Part shown: piece by piece, positions 1 to 10,834 of the stretch
Layout: each line of letters begins with the position of its first letter
Numbering within the stretch: position 1 is the stretch's first letter
Source of the DNA: Periplaneta americana
Taxonomy: Eukaryota; Arthropoda; Insecta; Blattodea; Blattidae
DNA: 64,000 nucleotides
Reading direction: 5' to 3'
Assembly: GCF_040183065.1 (NCBI RefSeq)
Contig: NC_091120.1
Coordinates: forward strand, 170,035,488 to 170,099,487
Notes under the pieces: model-generated
The model's database searches: none
Seen by the model: the letters and a program-made list of their open reading frames with translations, nothing else
What the model was told of the DNA's origin: nothing
Position numbers and translations under genes: made by a program

Positions 1-607
1 CACTTGAACAAAGCGGGTTTAAAGCCGCGTTGTTCAGTCTCATTATATGCGACGATAGTTGAACTGGGTAGCCTTTAGTGACGAATCAGTGGACTGAACC
101 CAAGTACGACCTTCTTCAAAATCAGATCACGTATTCAAAAGTTATTATGGGTGGATACTCAGACATGAAACCACACACTATCTTATACATACGAATAAGT
201 CTCCTAAAGCTTTATTTTTATAGAGAAACGTGCTTTAAAACGTTGCGTACGCAAAGTAATCTTTGTTACAGGTGCATGTGAAGACTTGGAGTTGCTAGAT
301 AAACCGGAAAAAAGGGGTTCTGATAAACCTAGATTACGTACATTTTGAAGTCTGTATGTGAATATCTTTTTAAACATATAGAAATGACAATTATAAGATA
401 GTTAATATTTATAAAAAGTCATAAATAGAAATGGGAAGTTTTATTTTATTTTTAAAATAGTTTTTACTACATATTTCACTTTCTCAAAAATGAGAAATTG
501 CAGCTTTTGACCTCCAGAACCTGAAAGCTTTAGCTGTGTTTGCCATAAAGGGGTCGCTCAAAATTTATGAGAATTATAAGAATCATTGTTATAAAATTAA
601 AAACCAT
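1..607. other. Unassigned A/T-rich DNA
   Basis: No coding region or mobile-element end was recognised. Positions 5-34 can form a hairpin (GAACAA-GCGG against CCGC-TTGTTC), of unknown meaning. A short reading frame at 78-281 has no recognisable domain. Confidence 0.5.
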
Positions 608-637
608 ATCTTTCTTTCTTTCTTTCTTTCTTTCCTA
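608..637. repeat. (CTTT)n microsatellite
   Basis: A run of about seven CTTT units in A/T-rich DNA. Confidence 0.9.
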
Positions 638-689
638 TTGTTTTGAGCACTTTTTCATCTGTGGAATCTTTGAATTAGTTATTTGTAAA

Positions 690-836
690 ATAATTTTTTA
701 AAATAATTTATTGATCGATCAGCGCATTTAGCGCTATACAGATCATTTCTAAATAAAATATAAATACAATACTTGTCACTGAATTGGGGGCAGCCTAGAT
801 TGGGCTCCTCAATGAACAAAAATAATTGTTAATAAA
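690..836 (-). mobile_element. LINE-1 presumed 3' untranslated tail
   Basis: This stretch is inferred to be the 3' tail of the Jockey-like LINE whose coding end lies at 1688-2160 on the same strand; the two are separated by a hAT MITE at 837-1641 with exact 8-bp target duplications. It holds a weak inverted pair (GGGGGCAGCC near 786 and GGCTCCTC near 800), reminiscent of the stem-loop in the LINE-2 tail. The link rests on the nested insertion; I did not recognise the tail itself. Confidence 0.5.
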
Positions 837-1641
837 TAGGGGTAGGATTTTGATGACCTATAAATCATGAAAAAAGTCCTAAAAACAATGCATTTATGAC
901 CTAAAAATCTTAAAAAAATGTCCTTTAAAATGCCCTAAAAATTGATCTTACATAATTGGCTTAGTAGGAAAAGAGGTTTTGTACTACTTAATATTTAGAC
1001 TAGTAATTAAATTAAATTTTACATGATTTTTTCTAAGTAGTACACTTTTATTAATTATTTTACCTGATGTAATTTCCATGTATGATCGTTCACCTCTGCG
1101 TCGGCATGTGGACGTGAGGTCAGCAGTCGGCTGATCTGTCTTGGCCCTTCATGGGCTGTAGCACCATGGATTTACTTTACTTTTAGTTTCCATGTAGTCT
1201 ACCACAAGGCCACTCTTACCCGGAGTTGGCAGGTATAGAGGAGTCTATATTGAAGGAGTGGTTGGACTGATTCATTACATGGGGTGTACTACGTTAAAAT
1301 GACAATATTTGTGTAGAAAAACGATTAAAATAATATACAAAATAATGGGCATTGATGGACAAAATATGTAAAGAAAATATCAAAGGAAATAAACATTATT
1401 TTACATTAATAATGGGGACTTATGCCAAAAATTAAATGAAAATCCCTAAAAAAATGACCGAATAGAACAAAAGATGCTCTTATGAGTTGAAACAACCAAA
1501 AACGCAAAAAAAAAAAAAAAAAAATGTCCTAGCAAATATGTCTTAAAACACTCAGTTTATCACATAACATGTAAATACTAAAGCAGCTATGTTTCTGGCA
1601 TACTAGAAAAAAGATGCAATTTCATCAAAATCCTAGCCCTA
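837..1641. mobile_element. hAT-type MITE inserted in LINE-1
   Basis: The terminal inverted repeats are TAGGGGTAGGATTTTGATGA (837-856) and its near-perfect complement ending at 1641, one mismatch in 20. An identical 8-bp direct repeat, TTAATAAA, flanks both sides (829-836 and 1642-1649), the duplication length typical of hAT elements. The body is 805 bp, A/T-rich, with repeated CCTAAAAA motifs and no transposase frame, so it is non-autonomous. It contains a later SINE at 1083-1186. Confidence 0.88.
1083..1186 (+). mobile_element. SINE-A, 5'-truncated copy
   Basis: This matches the 3' part of SINE-A seen at 9029-9370 and 46945-47281 (shared stretches around CACCTCTGC, GTGAGG and TTGGCCCTTCATGGGCTGTA). 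It is bounded by a 10-bp direct repeat, TTTCCATGTA (1073-1082 and 1187-1196), showing target-primed insertion into the hAT MITE. Confidence 0.88.
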
Positions 1642-1687
1642 TTAATAAATAATTATTTACATAGGTTGGTGTGATGATAAATTTTGA

Positions 1688-2160
1688 TTATAATATGAGG
1701 TCCATTGGCAGTCGGCTCTTGATTCTGGTGGGAAATGTGGACTTCCTTCCGAAAGAGTAGTGGATGGCGCCTGGAACATTTTCTAGGTTGTTATAGAACT
1801 TCTTAGCTTGTGAATGAATAAACTGTTTGATTGTGTCAATACCAGTTTCTCTGTGTAGTTGGCTGTTACGGACAAACCAAAGAGAATTGAGTGAAATTCG
1901 TAGGACTTTATTTTGAAATGACTGGATGTGTTTAATTTCACTTATTGCAGCTCCTCCCCAGACAGGACAGGCATAAAGCAGTAGAGGTCGTACTAGAGAT
2001 GTGTAAAGTAGCATGCAATTTTGTAGCTTTAGAGATGATTTCTGGTTGAGGAGCGGATATAATTTAGTGAGTCTTAAGTAGGCCAATTTAAGTTTGTTGA
2101 TGTGATGTTTCCATGATTGACGGCGATCTAAGTGCAATCCAAGAAAATAAATTTAAGGTT
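1688..2160 (-). pseudogene. LINE-1 reverse transcriptase C-terminal remnant (Jockey-like)
   Basis: About 157 residues read on the reverse strand match the region after the reverse-transcriptase active site of Jockey-clade non-LTR retrotransposons. Seen motifs are FLGLHLDRRQSWKHHI, then LYPLLN, LLYTSLVRPLLLYACPVWG and FQNKVLRI...WFVRNSQLHRE. In intact elements this protein would copy element RNA into the chromosome. The frame is open to a stop near 1688, but the endonuclease and catalytic parts are absent upstream of about 2160, so this is a 5'-truncated dead copy. The clade is inferred from motif style only. Confidence 0.85.
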
Positions 2161-2274
2161 TTAAAAGATAAATTGATTTATATTATTAATCCTACATTTC
2201 ATTGTTATGGAAATTCATCGCAATAATTGTACGGTATGTGTAAGAAATTGTATTCTTTGTTATTTTTATGCTTA

Positions 2275-2515
2275 GTGTTCGTAGGCAGCCTACAGTGGTG
2301 TTGTTTAGTCAACTGCCCGAAGACAGGTTTGAACCTCGTGACACCAATAAGGCGTCACTCATGAGGCGACTAAACCAGAAGATAATGGGGTAGGGTGGCC
2401 TGGTCCTCTTCCCCTCCATTGCATACATCGCTGACTACTAACGTATTACACTAATCAGACTTAAGATGTATACAAACAATTGTTCTTCTGGCACATACCC
2501 CACATATCAAACAGA
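2275..2515 (+). mobile_element. SINE-E copy
   Basis: This is one of five copies of a short repeat in the window (others at 13345-13530, 42481-42735, 46210-46460, 62275-62405). All share GTTTAGTCAACTG, a box-B-like GGTTTGAACCTC, GACACCAATAAGGC, and GGGGTAGGGTGGCC. The box-B-like motif suggests a pol III SINE, but a tRNA cloverleaf is not obvious. Confidence 0.75.
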
Positions 2516-2877
2516 GGTATGCCTACAGTGGTATGAAGTTTTAACTGATTTCCAAGTTGTTTCACCACTCGAATTCCAAATCTCCATTTCTGGTCTTGCA
2601 AAGACTTTTCTTTATTAATATCTCGCATTTCGCTGTCTCTTTATATTATCACATGTGAAACATTTCCTAATAATTTCACTCAGTACCAATATCGCTCTCT
2701 TTTTCGTTTTGTCAACTTCAAAATCCACTTTGTTTTCAATCCCAGGATTGTGAGAAGTTCAGGAGAAGAACCTGGTAAGTCACATTTTACTATTTTTATA
2801 GGAGAAGAAATTAAGATTCAAGACCCACTGTATTCTATTTCCTTGAGCTGCCATTCTTAAAACTTCCTATATTGTTA
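2516..2877. other. Unassigned DNA
   Basis: No coding region or repeat end was recognised. Confidence 0.5.
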
Positions 2878-2885
2878 TTCTATAG

Positions 2886-3407
2886 CAGCGTTTCTCAAAC
2901 TATGGTCCGCGGACCACCTGTGGTCCTCGAGGTCTGCCCTTGTGGTCCTTCAAAAAAGACAGAAGAAAAAATAAAATTCAAACGAACTGCGTATCACACT
3001 ATTGCTTAAAATCTCCGAGTTTGGAAATTATACATGACAATCGAATTTCACTTTTTCTCCCAGTACTGACATTTTATGCATTTATTATCCTACCCATCTA
3101 TTGACTTCCCACTCTACTCTCAGCAACAAAAGAGGGATTTAAAGCACTATACACGTGGTATTTCTCGACATTTTTTCCCTGCACATCTGGCGCCGCGCTG
3201 TAACCCAGCCAGGGACCACCCGAATTCATAACAGAGGACCAAAGTACCGAACCTTAATTCGATTTTAAAATATAAGTATATTGGTATTAAAATATGCTAC
3301 GAAAATGAGAAAATTTGCTTTCGAAGGGAACAAGAGTAAGGCGGTCCGCGGAACTGTTCTGACTTTAAAAAGTGGTCCCCACTTCAAAAAAAGTTTGAGA
3401 AACGCTG
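2886..3407. mobile_element. hAT-type MITE (Charlie-like ends)
   Basis: The ends are CAGCGTTTCTCAAAC (2886) and GTTTGAGAAACGCTG (ending 3407), perfect 15-bp inverted repeats. The flanks TTCTATAG and TTCTTTAG are an 8-bp duplication with one mismatch. Sub-terminal GGTCCGCGGA and GGTCCGCGGAA motifs also lie near both ends. The 522-bp body has no transposase frame. Confidence 0.9.
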
Positions 3408-3415
3408 TTCTTTAG

Positions 3416-3906
3416 AATTAAACCATACAAAACTACACTGAATTATTAAATGACACTGGAAACAGAAAATCGATAATTATGGACTTGAAAGTTTTTCCCA
3501 ACTTGAACTGTTATGGCAAGTCGTTCAGTTAACAGGGAATAATTTGATTTTGCTGTTCAGGTTGTTCATCTGATAAAATGTTTGTGGAAGAGGTGAGATT
3601 TCGTCAAATAAACTTTTTGCTTCAATCTTGCAACTACTTTTTAACTTCGATAAAATTGCTCTGTGTGTGAGATATTATGTTGGAAACTTTTTTCCTGCCT
3701 TTCAAGTTTGTATCGCTTGCTATTGATAAGGGGAAGGTGCGGCCCTTTCGTAGCCAACAGTAATAAAAAAAGTCTGAAAGATGTCTCTGCTTATCCCAAG
3801 AAAAGTGATTTAATATTTGAAGTAGTTACTGTACACTCCTTTAAGGTGTGTAATACACAAGTTCGTTTAAATAATATCATACGGCCGTGCATTCCCTTGT
3901 AAAATG
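3416..3906. other. Unassigned DNA
   Basis: No coding region was recognised; short reading frames on both strands lack domains. Confidence 0.5.
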
Positions 3907-4079
3907 TCCTATACCAGCCGTGGCGAAAAGGCCATGGTGCGCCGAGCCACTGTGTAAGCTGCAACGTGCATAGCACCTATGGAGGGAGGCGGACAACCGA
4001 AGGGGAAGTTAATGTTTAGGACGTGTAACGAAGAAAGAAATGAACAAGAAAACATAGGACACATTATCACAACCTAAAA

Positions 4080-4316
4080 TTAACTGTCTTCAGAATGTCT
4101 CTGCGACAAAGTTTCAAAATCAGGAATTATGTCACTTACTGCCAATCGTAGTTGATCACGATCTGTCAGTTGTGATTTAAATTTGATTTTTACTATTTTC
4201 ATTGTTGAAAATAATTTTTCACAAACGTAAGTTACAACGAACATGGCTTCAACAGAGCAAGCGAAAGAACGAAGCTTCAAATATTTATTTTTTTTCCAAA
4301 GATTTGAAAAGTTCAA
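4080..4316 (-). pseudogene. hAT transposase C-terminal dimerisation region
   Basis: The reverse strand encodes about 78 residues ending at a stop at 4080. The segment FACSVEAMFVVTYVCEKLFS followed by MKIVKIKFKSQLTD and IPDFETL matches the hATC dimerisation region in the style of GTF2IRD2-related hAT transposases. In intact proteins it dimerises the transposase and supplies the last catalytic acidic residue. It has no start of its own and is a fragment left by the internal deletion. Confidence 0.85.
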
Positions 4317-4438
4317 TATCTGTCAAGTCCTTACATCTAGGTTTCATTTAACGTCACATTGTAAATCTGTGAGTTTAAATTAAAAATCTAACTGCATTAT
4401 TCGTACATCTACTGTAAAAGAATCGACGTACAGAGATG

Positions 4439-4440
<2 letters not shown>

Positions 4441-4481
<41 letters not shown>
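4441..4481. repeat. (AAT)n microsatellite at the internal deletion of the hAT element
   Basis: About 13 AAT units sit between the two transposase remnants, where the catalytic core would be expected. Confidence 0.9.
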
Positions 4482-4484
<3 letters not shown>

Positions 4485-4487
<3 letters not shown>

Positions 4488-4660
4488 ACCTTTTAATGTT
4501 TCATCAGTAACATGTAGTAACTTATAATGCCGTTTTATGTTATACAACCGTTTTCCTAGTAATATTTGTGAACAAATCATACATTTAATATTTTCATCAT
4601 ATTGTAAGCAAAAGAATGCATCCTCCCATCCTACTTGAAACTTTCGTTTTTTTATAGAGG
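4485..4660 (-). pseudogene. hAT transposase N-terminal BED zinc finger remnant
   Basis: The reverse strand reads KKRKFQVGWEDAFFCLQYDE and then CMIC...RHYKLLH. This is a C-x2-C-x13-H-x4-H zinc finger of the BED type, which binds the transposon ends. The frame extends upstream into the terminal repeat without an obvious methionine start, so the first codon is uncertain. It runs out into the microsatellite. Confidence 0.8.
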
Positions 4661-4841
4661 TACATGGTTTCGAGAGAGATATTGCGACGATACGCCACTC
4701 GCAGGTCCGAGACAAATACAAATAGAACGGAGTTTGAATCCAGTGAGTAAGAGGGTGGGGGTTGTAGGTAGGAAACGAGAGAAAAGCACTGCGAGCCACA
4801 ATGTGCTCGTGAGTCGCATTTTCGCCGCGGCTGTCCTATAC

Positions 4842-5324
4842 TGGGAAAGAAATGTTGGTACTTATTGCACTCATTCTCCAAACTATTGGATGACAGCGTT
4901 AATTGTTAACTAGCATTTGCTTGTCTTCGTCGCAATTTATGCCTAAGGCAATAAACTGATATGCTAATGTATTTTACAAGTCATACCTTCACTGCACGTA
5001 GCTATACACGAATACATAAATCAGAATTGTTTTAACTGCGGGAATGACAGTGACGTGAACCGCAAAACGTTGATAATACTTGCTTTAGTCCAGGACGAAG
5101 TAAAAGTGAAATTACTGAGCCTCGCCGTTGTTTCACAGTAACTTAGGATCATAATCATGTTGATTTCTGCATGTCACAGAAATGTCACGTAAAACTATGA
5201 CAGTCTGGAAGAGTTAAGTAGTACAGGTGGAATACAACGCTTTCCCAGCAACAGCATATCAGAAGTTTACAATATTTTGTTTATCAAAATCAAGTTAGTT
5301 TCGAAAACCGAACGAATAAGAGTC
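4842..5324. other. Unassigned DNA
   Basis: No coding region or repeat end was recognised. Confidence 0.5.
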
Positions 5325-5545
5325 TCTTCAGACGAGGCTACTTTTAGAAGCGCTGCTAACGCGCTGCTGCTTGTGAATAATGTATTTAAATAGAGGCCTT
5401 CAGACACAGCCACAACCACAGAATCAGTCGCGCTGCAGACGCTCTGAGTGGCCAACTTCACCACTGGTGGCGACGCTAAATAACCTCGTAGTTGATAGAG
5501 CGTCGTTAAATAACCAACTAAAATAAAAAATAATAATATAACCAT
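5325..5545 (+). mobile_element. SINE with the shared 3' tail, head unidentified
   Basis: Positions 5471-5540 carry the tail found on SINE-B, -C and -D: CGACGCT, TAAATAACCT, GTTGATA, AGCGTCG, then AAATAACCAACTAAAATAAA. The sequence upstream (about 5325-5470) does not match those families' heads. The 5' boundary is a guess. Confidence 0.6.
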
Positions 5546-5548
5546 AGA

Positions 5549-5640
5549 CAAGACAACTAAATAGCTGGACTAATGCGAATTACGGATATATTATTTATGT
5601 AGTAAAATCTTCTTTATTTCACGTTAAAATAAAATAACGC
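5549..5640 (-). repeat. Repeat shared with the Harbinger-like element at 41215-41292
   Basis: The reverse complement reads TTATTTTATTTTAAC, TTTACTACATAAATAA and GTAATTCGCA(T/C)TAGTCCAGCT, closely matching 41215-41292. It is probably a fragment of the same element. It directly abuts the Helitron at 5649. Confidence 0.65.
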
Positions 5641-5648
5641 ATCTAAAA

Positions 5649-6817
5649 TCTATACTAATAATAAATCTGTAGACGAAATTTTTCTGGTGGGCCTAATTTT
5701 CGATTTTCCAAAAATAATTGGTCCTAACATATATAATTAATCACCCTGAAACCGAAAATCGCTTTTTTGAAATTTTTGTTTGTATGTCTGTCTGTATGTT
5801 TGTTACCTTTTCACGCGATAATGGCTGAACGGATTTCGATGAAAATTGGAATATAAATTAAGTTCGTTGTAACTTAGATTTTAGGCTGTATGGCTTTCAA
5901 AATACATTATTTAAAAGGGGGGCCTGAATTAAATAAATCGAAATATCTCGCTTATTATTGATTTTTGTGAAAAATGTTACATAACAAATGTTTCTTTAAA
6001 AATAATTTGCGATAAGTTTTATTCCTTGAAACATTTTGATAGCACTGATATTTAATGAGATAAATGAGTTTCAAAATTAAAATAACTGCCACCTAAGGCC
6101 GTGTAATGAATTAAAAAACAAATGACTTCGTCTATAAGGGGCCTTGGACAGTAACAATCGAAAGCTATGAAAGATAGGCTACAGAGAATGTTTCTGTGTT
6201 TGTATGAAGTAATTCGAACGCTAAATTAACCGATTCGTATAATTAATTATTATTTCACCATTGGAAAGTGTAGTTTCTCTAGATGGACATAATGCTATAA
6301 TGTTATTACAGTAACTTCTGATTTAATATAATATAATATAATATAATATAATATAATATAATATAATATAATATAATATAATATAATATGTGATATTATA
6401 TAATATAATTTAAGTTATTTGAAGGGTTCAGAACCATAGTGGACCAAGCGCCATTTACTGAATACGTAGAAAACAAGGGTTAAAATTAAGTTATTACCAT
6501 AATTCAATGGAATCCTATAACAAGTAAAATAAAATATACACATTAAATCTAAATGATGTCAATCTTCATTAAACTATGGTTGCATGTAATAAAAATTAAG
6601 AAAGATGTTAAAGGAATTGTCATTGCACCAAATGAATGTCTCTGGACCAAAATGATCGCATTATAATCATTTGGATGCAATTTAAATTAAGTAACATATT
6701 AAACGATTTATTCTTATATCAAACACGAATGTTCCCTGGATTAATGTCCTATTTTAATTATGCAATTACTATATATTTATTTCTAACGGGTGCAGCGGAG
6801 CGCACGGGTACGGCTAG
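5649..6817 (+). mobile_element. Non-autonomous Helitron, copy 1
   Basis: The element starts A|TCTATACTAATAATAAA and ends GGGTACGGCTAG|T. That fits a Helitron's 5' TC, 3' CTAG and insertion between A and T without a target duplication. A hairpin (GTGC-AGCGGAGC-GCAC) lies about 10 bases before the 3' end. Two further copies (10979-11954 and 55625-57041, reverse) share both ends and the internal ACGCGATAATGGCTGAACGG stretch. No Rep/helicase frame is present. Confidence 0.85.
6318..6390. repeat. (AATAT)n microsatellite inside Helitron copy 1
   Basis: About 14 pentanucleotide units; absent at the corresponding point of copy 2. Confidence 0.9.
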
Positions 6818-7531
6818 TAATGTAAATAAATTAACAAAGAGATAAAAAAATTACTTGATTTCAATTACACCACGGTCTTTGACTTTACTATTACACTACA
6901 GACACCTATTGTAGTATAGCCTATTGGTTGAATTACGTACTAGGGATGATTTCATATTTGCTGCCTATTATACTTAATTTTGAATTTTTAATTATTAAGG
7001 AAATATATATTTTATGCCATATCGTCCTTCATTTGCGTAATTTTAAATTAATATTTTTTTATCGTCCTGATGTAAATCATCAAACAATGTATGGAATAGT
7101 CCTCGATTCTGTCTTTCCAAAACTAATGGATGAACCCAGACTCTTCTTCTATTTTTACGTCTATTCTATCTTCGTCTGAGCAAAGTTGCCAAAAGTATAT
7201 CTCCTTCTACGTCCATTCTCTACAGAAATTTAGTGTATTAAACAGGCCACCAACGCGCCACTAAAGTGGCCTCGTTTGAAGGGACCCTAAATAGGACATT
7301 TACAATACAAGACAAAAGAAATTCTAACTAAGAAAATTGGAAATTTCGTATAGCCATAATGAATTCCTGTAAAGGTGAAAACGAACTCTACCGACAAACT
7401 TCCATAGGTTGTTCAGGATGTTGGATGAGTGTTTTGATATAAGGAACTGATGGTCTCCGGTGCCTCAGCACTGAGAATCGTACATTCCTAGTTTCTTCTG
7501 AATATTATGTAATCATATCCTCGCAGTGTTT
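6818..7531. other. Unassigned A/T-rich DNA
   Basis: No domain was seen. A short inverted pair, GGCCAC and GTGGCC, lies near 7244-7270. Confidence 0.5.
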
Positions 7532-7975
7532 TCAGAACATGGGAGGAGTGATAGTAGGAGGAAGAAGAATAAAATGCATAAGATTTGCAGATGATATGGC
7601 GTTGTTAGCAGAAGAGAAGATGGTACTAAAGGATATGCTACTGGAGCTAAATGACAGCTGTGAGCAGTATGGGATGGAGATAAATGCAAATAAGACAAAA
7701 AGCATGGTTATAGGAAGAAAAGTGCAGAAGATAAACTTGTGAATTCTAAATGAGGCAGTAGAGCAAGTGGACAGCTTCAAATACTTGGGGTGTACTTTAA
7801 GCAGTAACATGAGCTGCTGCCAGGAAGTCAAAAGGAGGGCAGCAATGGCAAAGGAAGCTTTAAATAGAAAAAGAAGCATCTTCTGCGGACTTCTGGAAAA
7901 GGAACTAAAGAAGAGACTAGTGAAGTGCTTTGTATGGAGTGTGACATTGTATGGGACAGAAACATGGATATAAGG
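7532..7975 (+). pseudogene. LINE-3 reverse transcriptase fragment with FADD motif
   Basis: The forward strand encodes a stretch of non-LTR reverse transcriptase. It runs from GGVIVGGRRIKCIRFADDMA (FADD is the catalytic metal-binding motif) through INANKTKSMVIGR to VDSFKYLGCTLSSN and VTLYGTETW. A TGA at 7740-7742 interrupts the frame between two open segments (7539-7739 and 7743-7973). Both ends are truncated. Related fragments covering the later C-terminal part lie at 24171-24392 and 40316-40628. The clade (RTE/R4-like) is not certain. Confidence 0.88.
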
Positions 7976-8285
7976 GCGTATAAACAAAGCTGAATTTTCA
8001 CAATAGAGCCATATAAATATGGAATGATTTTTCCTACCTTTGTCTACATAATAAGGCACTTTCTTTGATTCTTTCTCACACTTGTAATTCTCAAATAATT
8101 GTTTTCAAACATAAATAGGTTCCGTTAACCATTTTTCAATAACGCAAAGTTTGTTATGTCCTTGTGGCATGGTGCCCTCGATATGTTTGTGATGTTAATA
8201 TTTTGAAAGTTATCAAACTCCTGAAGTGCAAAGTTGTGTTTGACTAACATGGCTATGTCAATTTTTGCAAAATTAATTATATTAT
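7976..8285. other. Unassigned DNA
   Basis: No coding region or repeat end was recognised. Confidence 0.5.
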
Positions 8286-8511
8286 TTTGTAGCCATCGAC
8301 TTGGCTCAAGGGGTACCAAGTTTAATTGTTGATCCGGAGTTGTGCTCGGGCGTAGGTTCGATTCCTGATAACCTGGTTTAGGATATTTTCGAGATTTTCT
8401 CCAACTCTAAGGTAAATGTCTGGTCGTGTCTTGCGAGATACTATCACAAATTCCATCGACGCTGAAAAACCTAGTTGGTACAGCGTCGTTAATTAACAGA
8501 CTAAAAATTAC
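8286..8511 (+). mobile_element. SINE-C copy
   Basis: A degenerate tRNA-like head (box-B-like GGTTCGATTCC near 8355) is followed by a body with AACCTGGTT and CCAACTCTAAGGTAAATGTC. The shared tail follows (CGACGCT 8458-8464, AGCGTCG 8482-8488, then TTAATTAACAGACTAAAAA). Other copies: 21906-22195, 27004-27230, 57535-57740 and the split copy 60478-61522. Confidence 0.8.
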
Positions 8512-8605
8512 ATGTGGTTGAGTCATATAATTTATAAATATAGTCAGTTGTCATAGTTCTTGAAATTAGGAAGAATCTGATTGTTTATGGGACACGGAAA
8601 ACGAG

Positions 8606-8627
8606 TATAATAATAATAATAATAATA

Positions 8628-8670
<43 letters not shown>

Positions 8671-8683
8671 TCATCATCATCAT
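8606..8683. repeat. (AAT)n-(ATT)n-(ATC)n compound microsatellite
   Basis: An AAT run is followed directly by its complement ATT, so this stretch is self-complementary and can form a hairpin. Confidence 0.9.
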
Positions 8684-8690
8684 GATTTGT

Positions 8691-9028
8691 TTTTGTGTCA
8701 CATTCATCATTTTTCTAAATTTGCAGAAGATATTTAATTAAATGTGATTAGAATGACGTTAAAGGGAAACGTTCTATAAGCAAAGTAGGTTAAACGTCTG
8801 ATTACTGACTACCAGTCAGATTGCGGAAATGAAACGCTCTGTTATCAAGAGACATATGTATTGTGGGACAGACCGATTAAAGGTACTATTCGCACTGAAT
8901 ACATTAAAACGGGGAAGATAAATGCAGTCTTGTGACTTGGTTAAAACACATTAATATTGTGTATTGACTAGACTGTGTGCTAATCAGCTAGGTTGTTGAC
9001 TTTTCATTCGGAAATAAAAACTCCCTTT
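8691..9028. other. Unassigned DNA
   Basis: No coding region or repeat end was recognised. Confidence 0.5.
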
Positions 9029-9370
9029 GTCCCGCTCCTTAGCGGCGTGGTCTAGAGCGTCATGCCTTCGGGTAGCGACGTGGAATGAGCGCTGGTTCAA
9101 ATCCTCATGAGGAAAGACATTTCCCTGCAAAATTTCCGCCAGTGTATTGGACCGGTGCCCCTCAACATCGTGATGAATTTGGGGAGTTACAGTACAATGC
9201 GTAGCGAAATTCTGTTTCGAAAATATCAGCGGAGGGATCGTCGTGCAAACTACATCTTACCACCGTACTGATTGGATATCATTAATCTCTACTGAGCATG
9301 TGGACGTGAGGCCAGATGTTTGCTGGTAGATCTTGGTCCTCCGTGTACTGTCGCGCAATAGATTTCTAAT
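9029..9370 (+). mobile_element. SINE-A copy, near full length
   Basis: The head is tRNA-like, with box A GTGGTCTAGAGCG and box B TGGTTCAAATCC, in the style of tRNA-Leu. The body (CCGCCAGTGTATTGGACCGG, CATCGTGATG, TTTGGGGAG) and the end (GTGGACGTGAGGCCAG...TCTTGGTCCT) match 46945-47281. It is more diverged than that copy. Confidence 0.82.
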
Positions 9371-10185
9371 GGTTTCGTTTTCCGAAATGTTTCAGACTAT
9401 CTTCCGATAGTTAGAATCATTATCGTCGGCTTACTTTCTCCTCTCTTAAGGGGAGACTCTACTGATAATCATGAAAATTTTCCAAAAAAAAAAAAAGTTT
9501 TCATTTCGCTTCTTTAGAATGTATATTTTCATACCTCAAATGGATTTAGTTCAATTCTGATTACAAATATTTTCAAATTGTTTTTTTTTTAATTAAGGCT
9601 GTAAGGGGGTGTGATATTTAAAGAGCTATCAAAATTATTTTTTCATTAAGGAATTCTTTTTTACAAATTTCTGATTACAAATCTAGTAACTTTTTGTTCT
9701 AAATTTGGCACCCTGAAGTTACTAGATGAATGTAGCAGAGGAGAATTTTAATAGGTATGTGTTACATAAATATTCATTTTACTTTCAAATACATTTTTCC
9801 GTAAGTTGTTTTTCTTGATTCAACACCAACTTTTTTTATGCCAAATTATTAATCAATGTGGATGAAATTTTTACTGCAAGTATTTATGATATAGCTGCTT
9901 GTTTCTATACATTTATTTCGTAAGAAATGCTGTTAGTTTATTTCATTAATATTTTTTTCATGAATTGTAGAATAAATAATATTTTCAAAATTACAAAAAA
10001 AAAAAAAAAAGTGAATAAGCGAAATATTTCATAAAATGATTGCATAGAAATATTTCTCCATGTCTTTGAATGTAACAAAAAAAAAAAGCTTAAAAATTGA
10101 GATCTTCTACTAAAAACTTGGGTTTGAAAATATTTCTAAAAATTGATTTTCTGAAGGTTTTAATTTGAAAATGCTGAAATTTATG
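9371..10185. other. Unassigned A/T-rich DNA with A-runs
   Basis: Low-complexity A/T DNA with poly-A runs near 9485, 9995 and 10078. No coding region. Confidence 0.5.
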
Positions 10186-10560
10186 TGGCGGAGTCTGTAG
10201 GTGAGCGGTCTATTTCTTTGAGGGCTTATCCCGACATAAGTCCTAGGAAAGCTTTAGTGCCTTGGGAAATCACAGTGGGATGAGTTGTCGCAATTTAGGA
10301 GACTAGCAATTGGCTGTGACGTGATTCTAATAAAATGTAGCCCTATCGATCCTTAGGGTATAATATGGAGAGGGATGGATATTCTTATCAAGGGGGAAGA
10401 AATAGAATGTGTATTCCTGGCGTAGACATTGGTTGAGAGCGGTGAATGCCTCCCATCCTCATTCTGAATGTGGTTCAGTGCTAACATACAGGTAGGCAAC
10501 ACCCGTCGCGCTGGATGCCTGTCTAGCCAGGAAACCGAGTCCATTTTCTTCAACCAATCC
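10186..10560 (-). repeat. Possible interspersed repeat related to 29400-29560
   Basis: Both regions contain TTTCTTT, then GAGGGCTTATCCCGACAT or AGGGCTCATCCCGACAT, followed by similar spaced AGGAAA and CAAGG motifs. Element type and ends were not resolved. Confidence 0.4.
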
Positions 10561-10834
10561 TGGAATTTGGGAATGCATAAGGATGGAAGATAGGATCCTT
10601 GTGTATGAAATAGCCCTGATTGTAGTTCACCATGAGACAGGATATCTGGGTGTTTCTGACTTACGATGAGCTGGGATGGATCCTAATCCAGAGATTTTTG
10701 GCAAGTTCTTGAAGATTATTACTTCCAAGAGATTCTAGATGTCTTTCTTTTGTTTTATTGGCAATATGTTCTCTGAACGATAGCTTTTCATGTTTTGTCT
10801 CTTAGAAATATGAATATTTCTGGCGAAAGATCAG

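Larger units (their letters stand above)
3915..4833 (-). mobile_element. hAT transposon deletion derivative (BED + hATC remnants)
   Basis: The ends CAGCCGTGGCGAAAA (3915) and TTTTCGCCGCGGCTG (ending 4833) are 15-bp inverted repeats with one mismatch. A perfect 8-bp duplication, TCCTATAC, flanks both sides (3907-3914 and 4834-4841). On the reverse strand it keeps the start of a hAT transposase (BED zinc finger, 4485-4660) and its end (dimerisation region, 4080-4316); the catalytic middle is gone, replaced partly by an AAT microsatellite. At 919 bp it is far shorter than an autonomous hAT. Confidence 0.92.

Noticed and set aside
4441..4481. Triplet runs as a CRISPR-like or regulated array
   Set aside because: AAT/ATT runs here and elsewhere are simple microsatellites without spacers.
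7532..8059. 175-codon reverse frame
   Set aside because: It is antisense to the LINE-3 reverse transcriptase fragment, which has the FADD motif on the forward strand.
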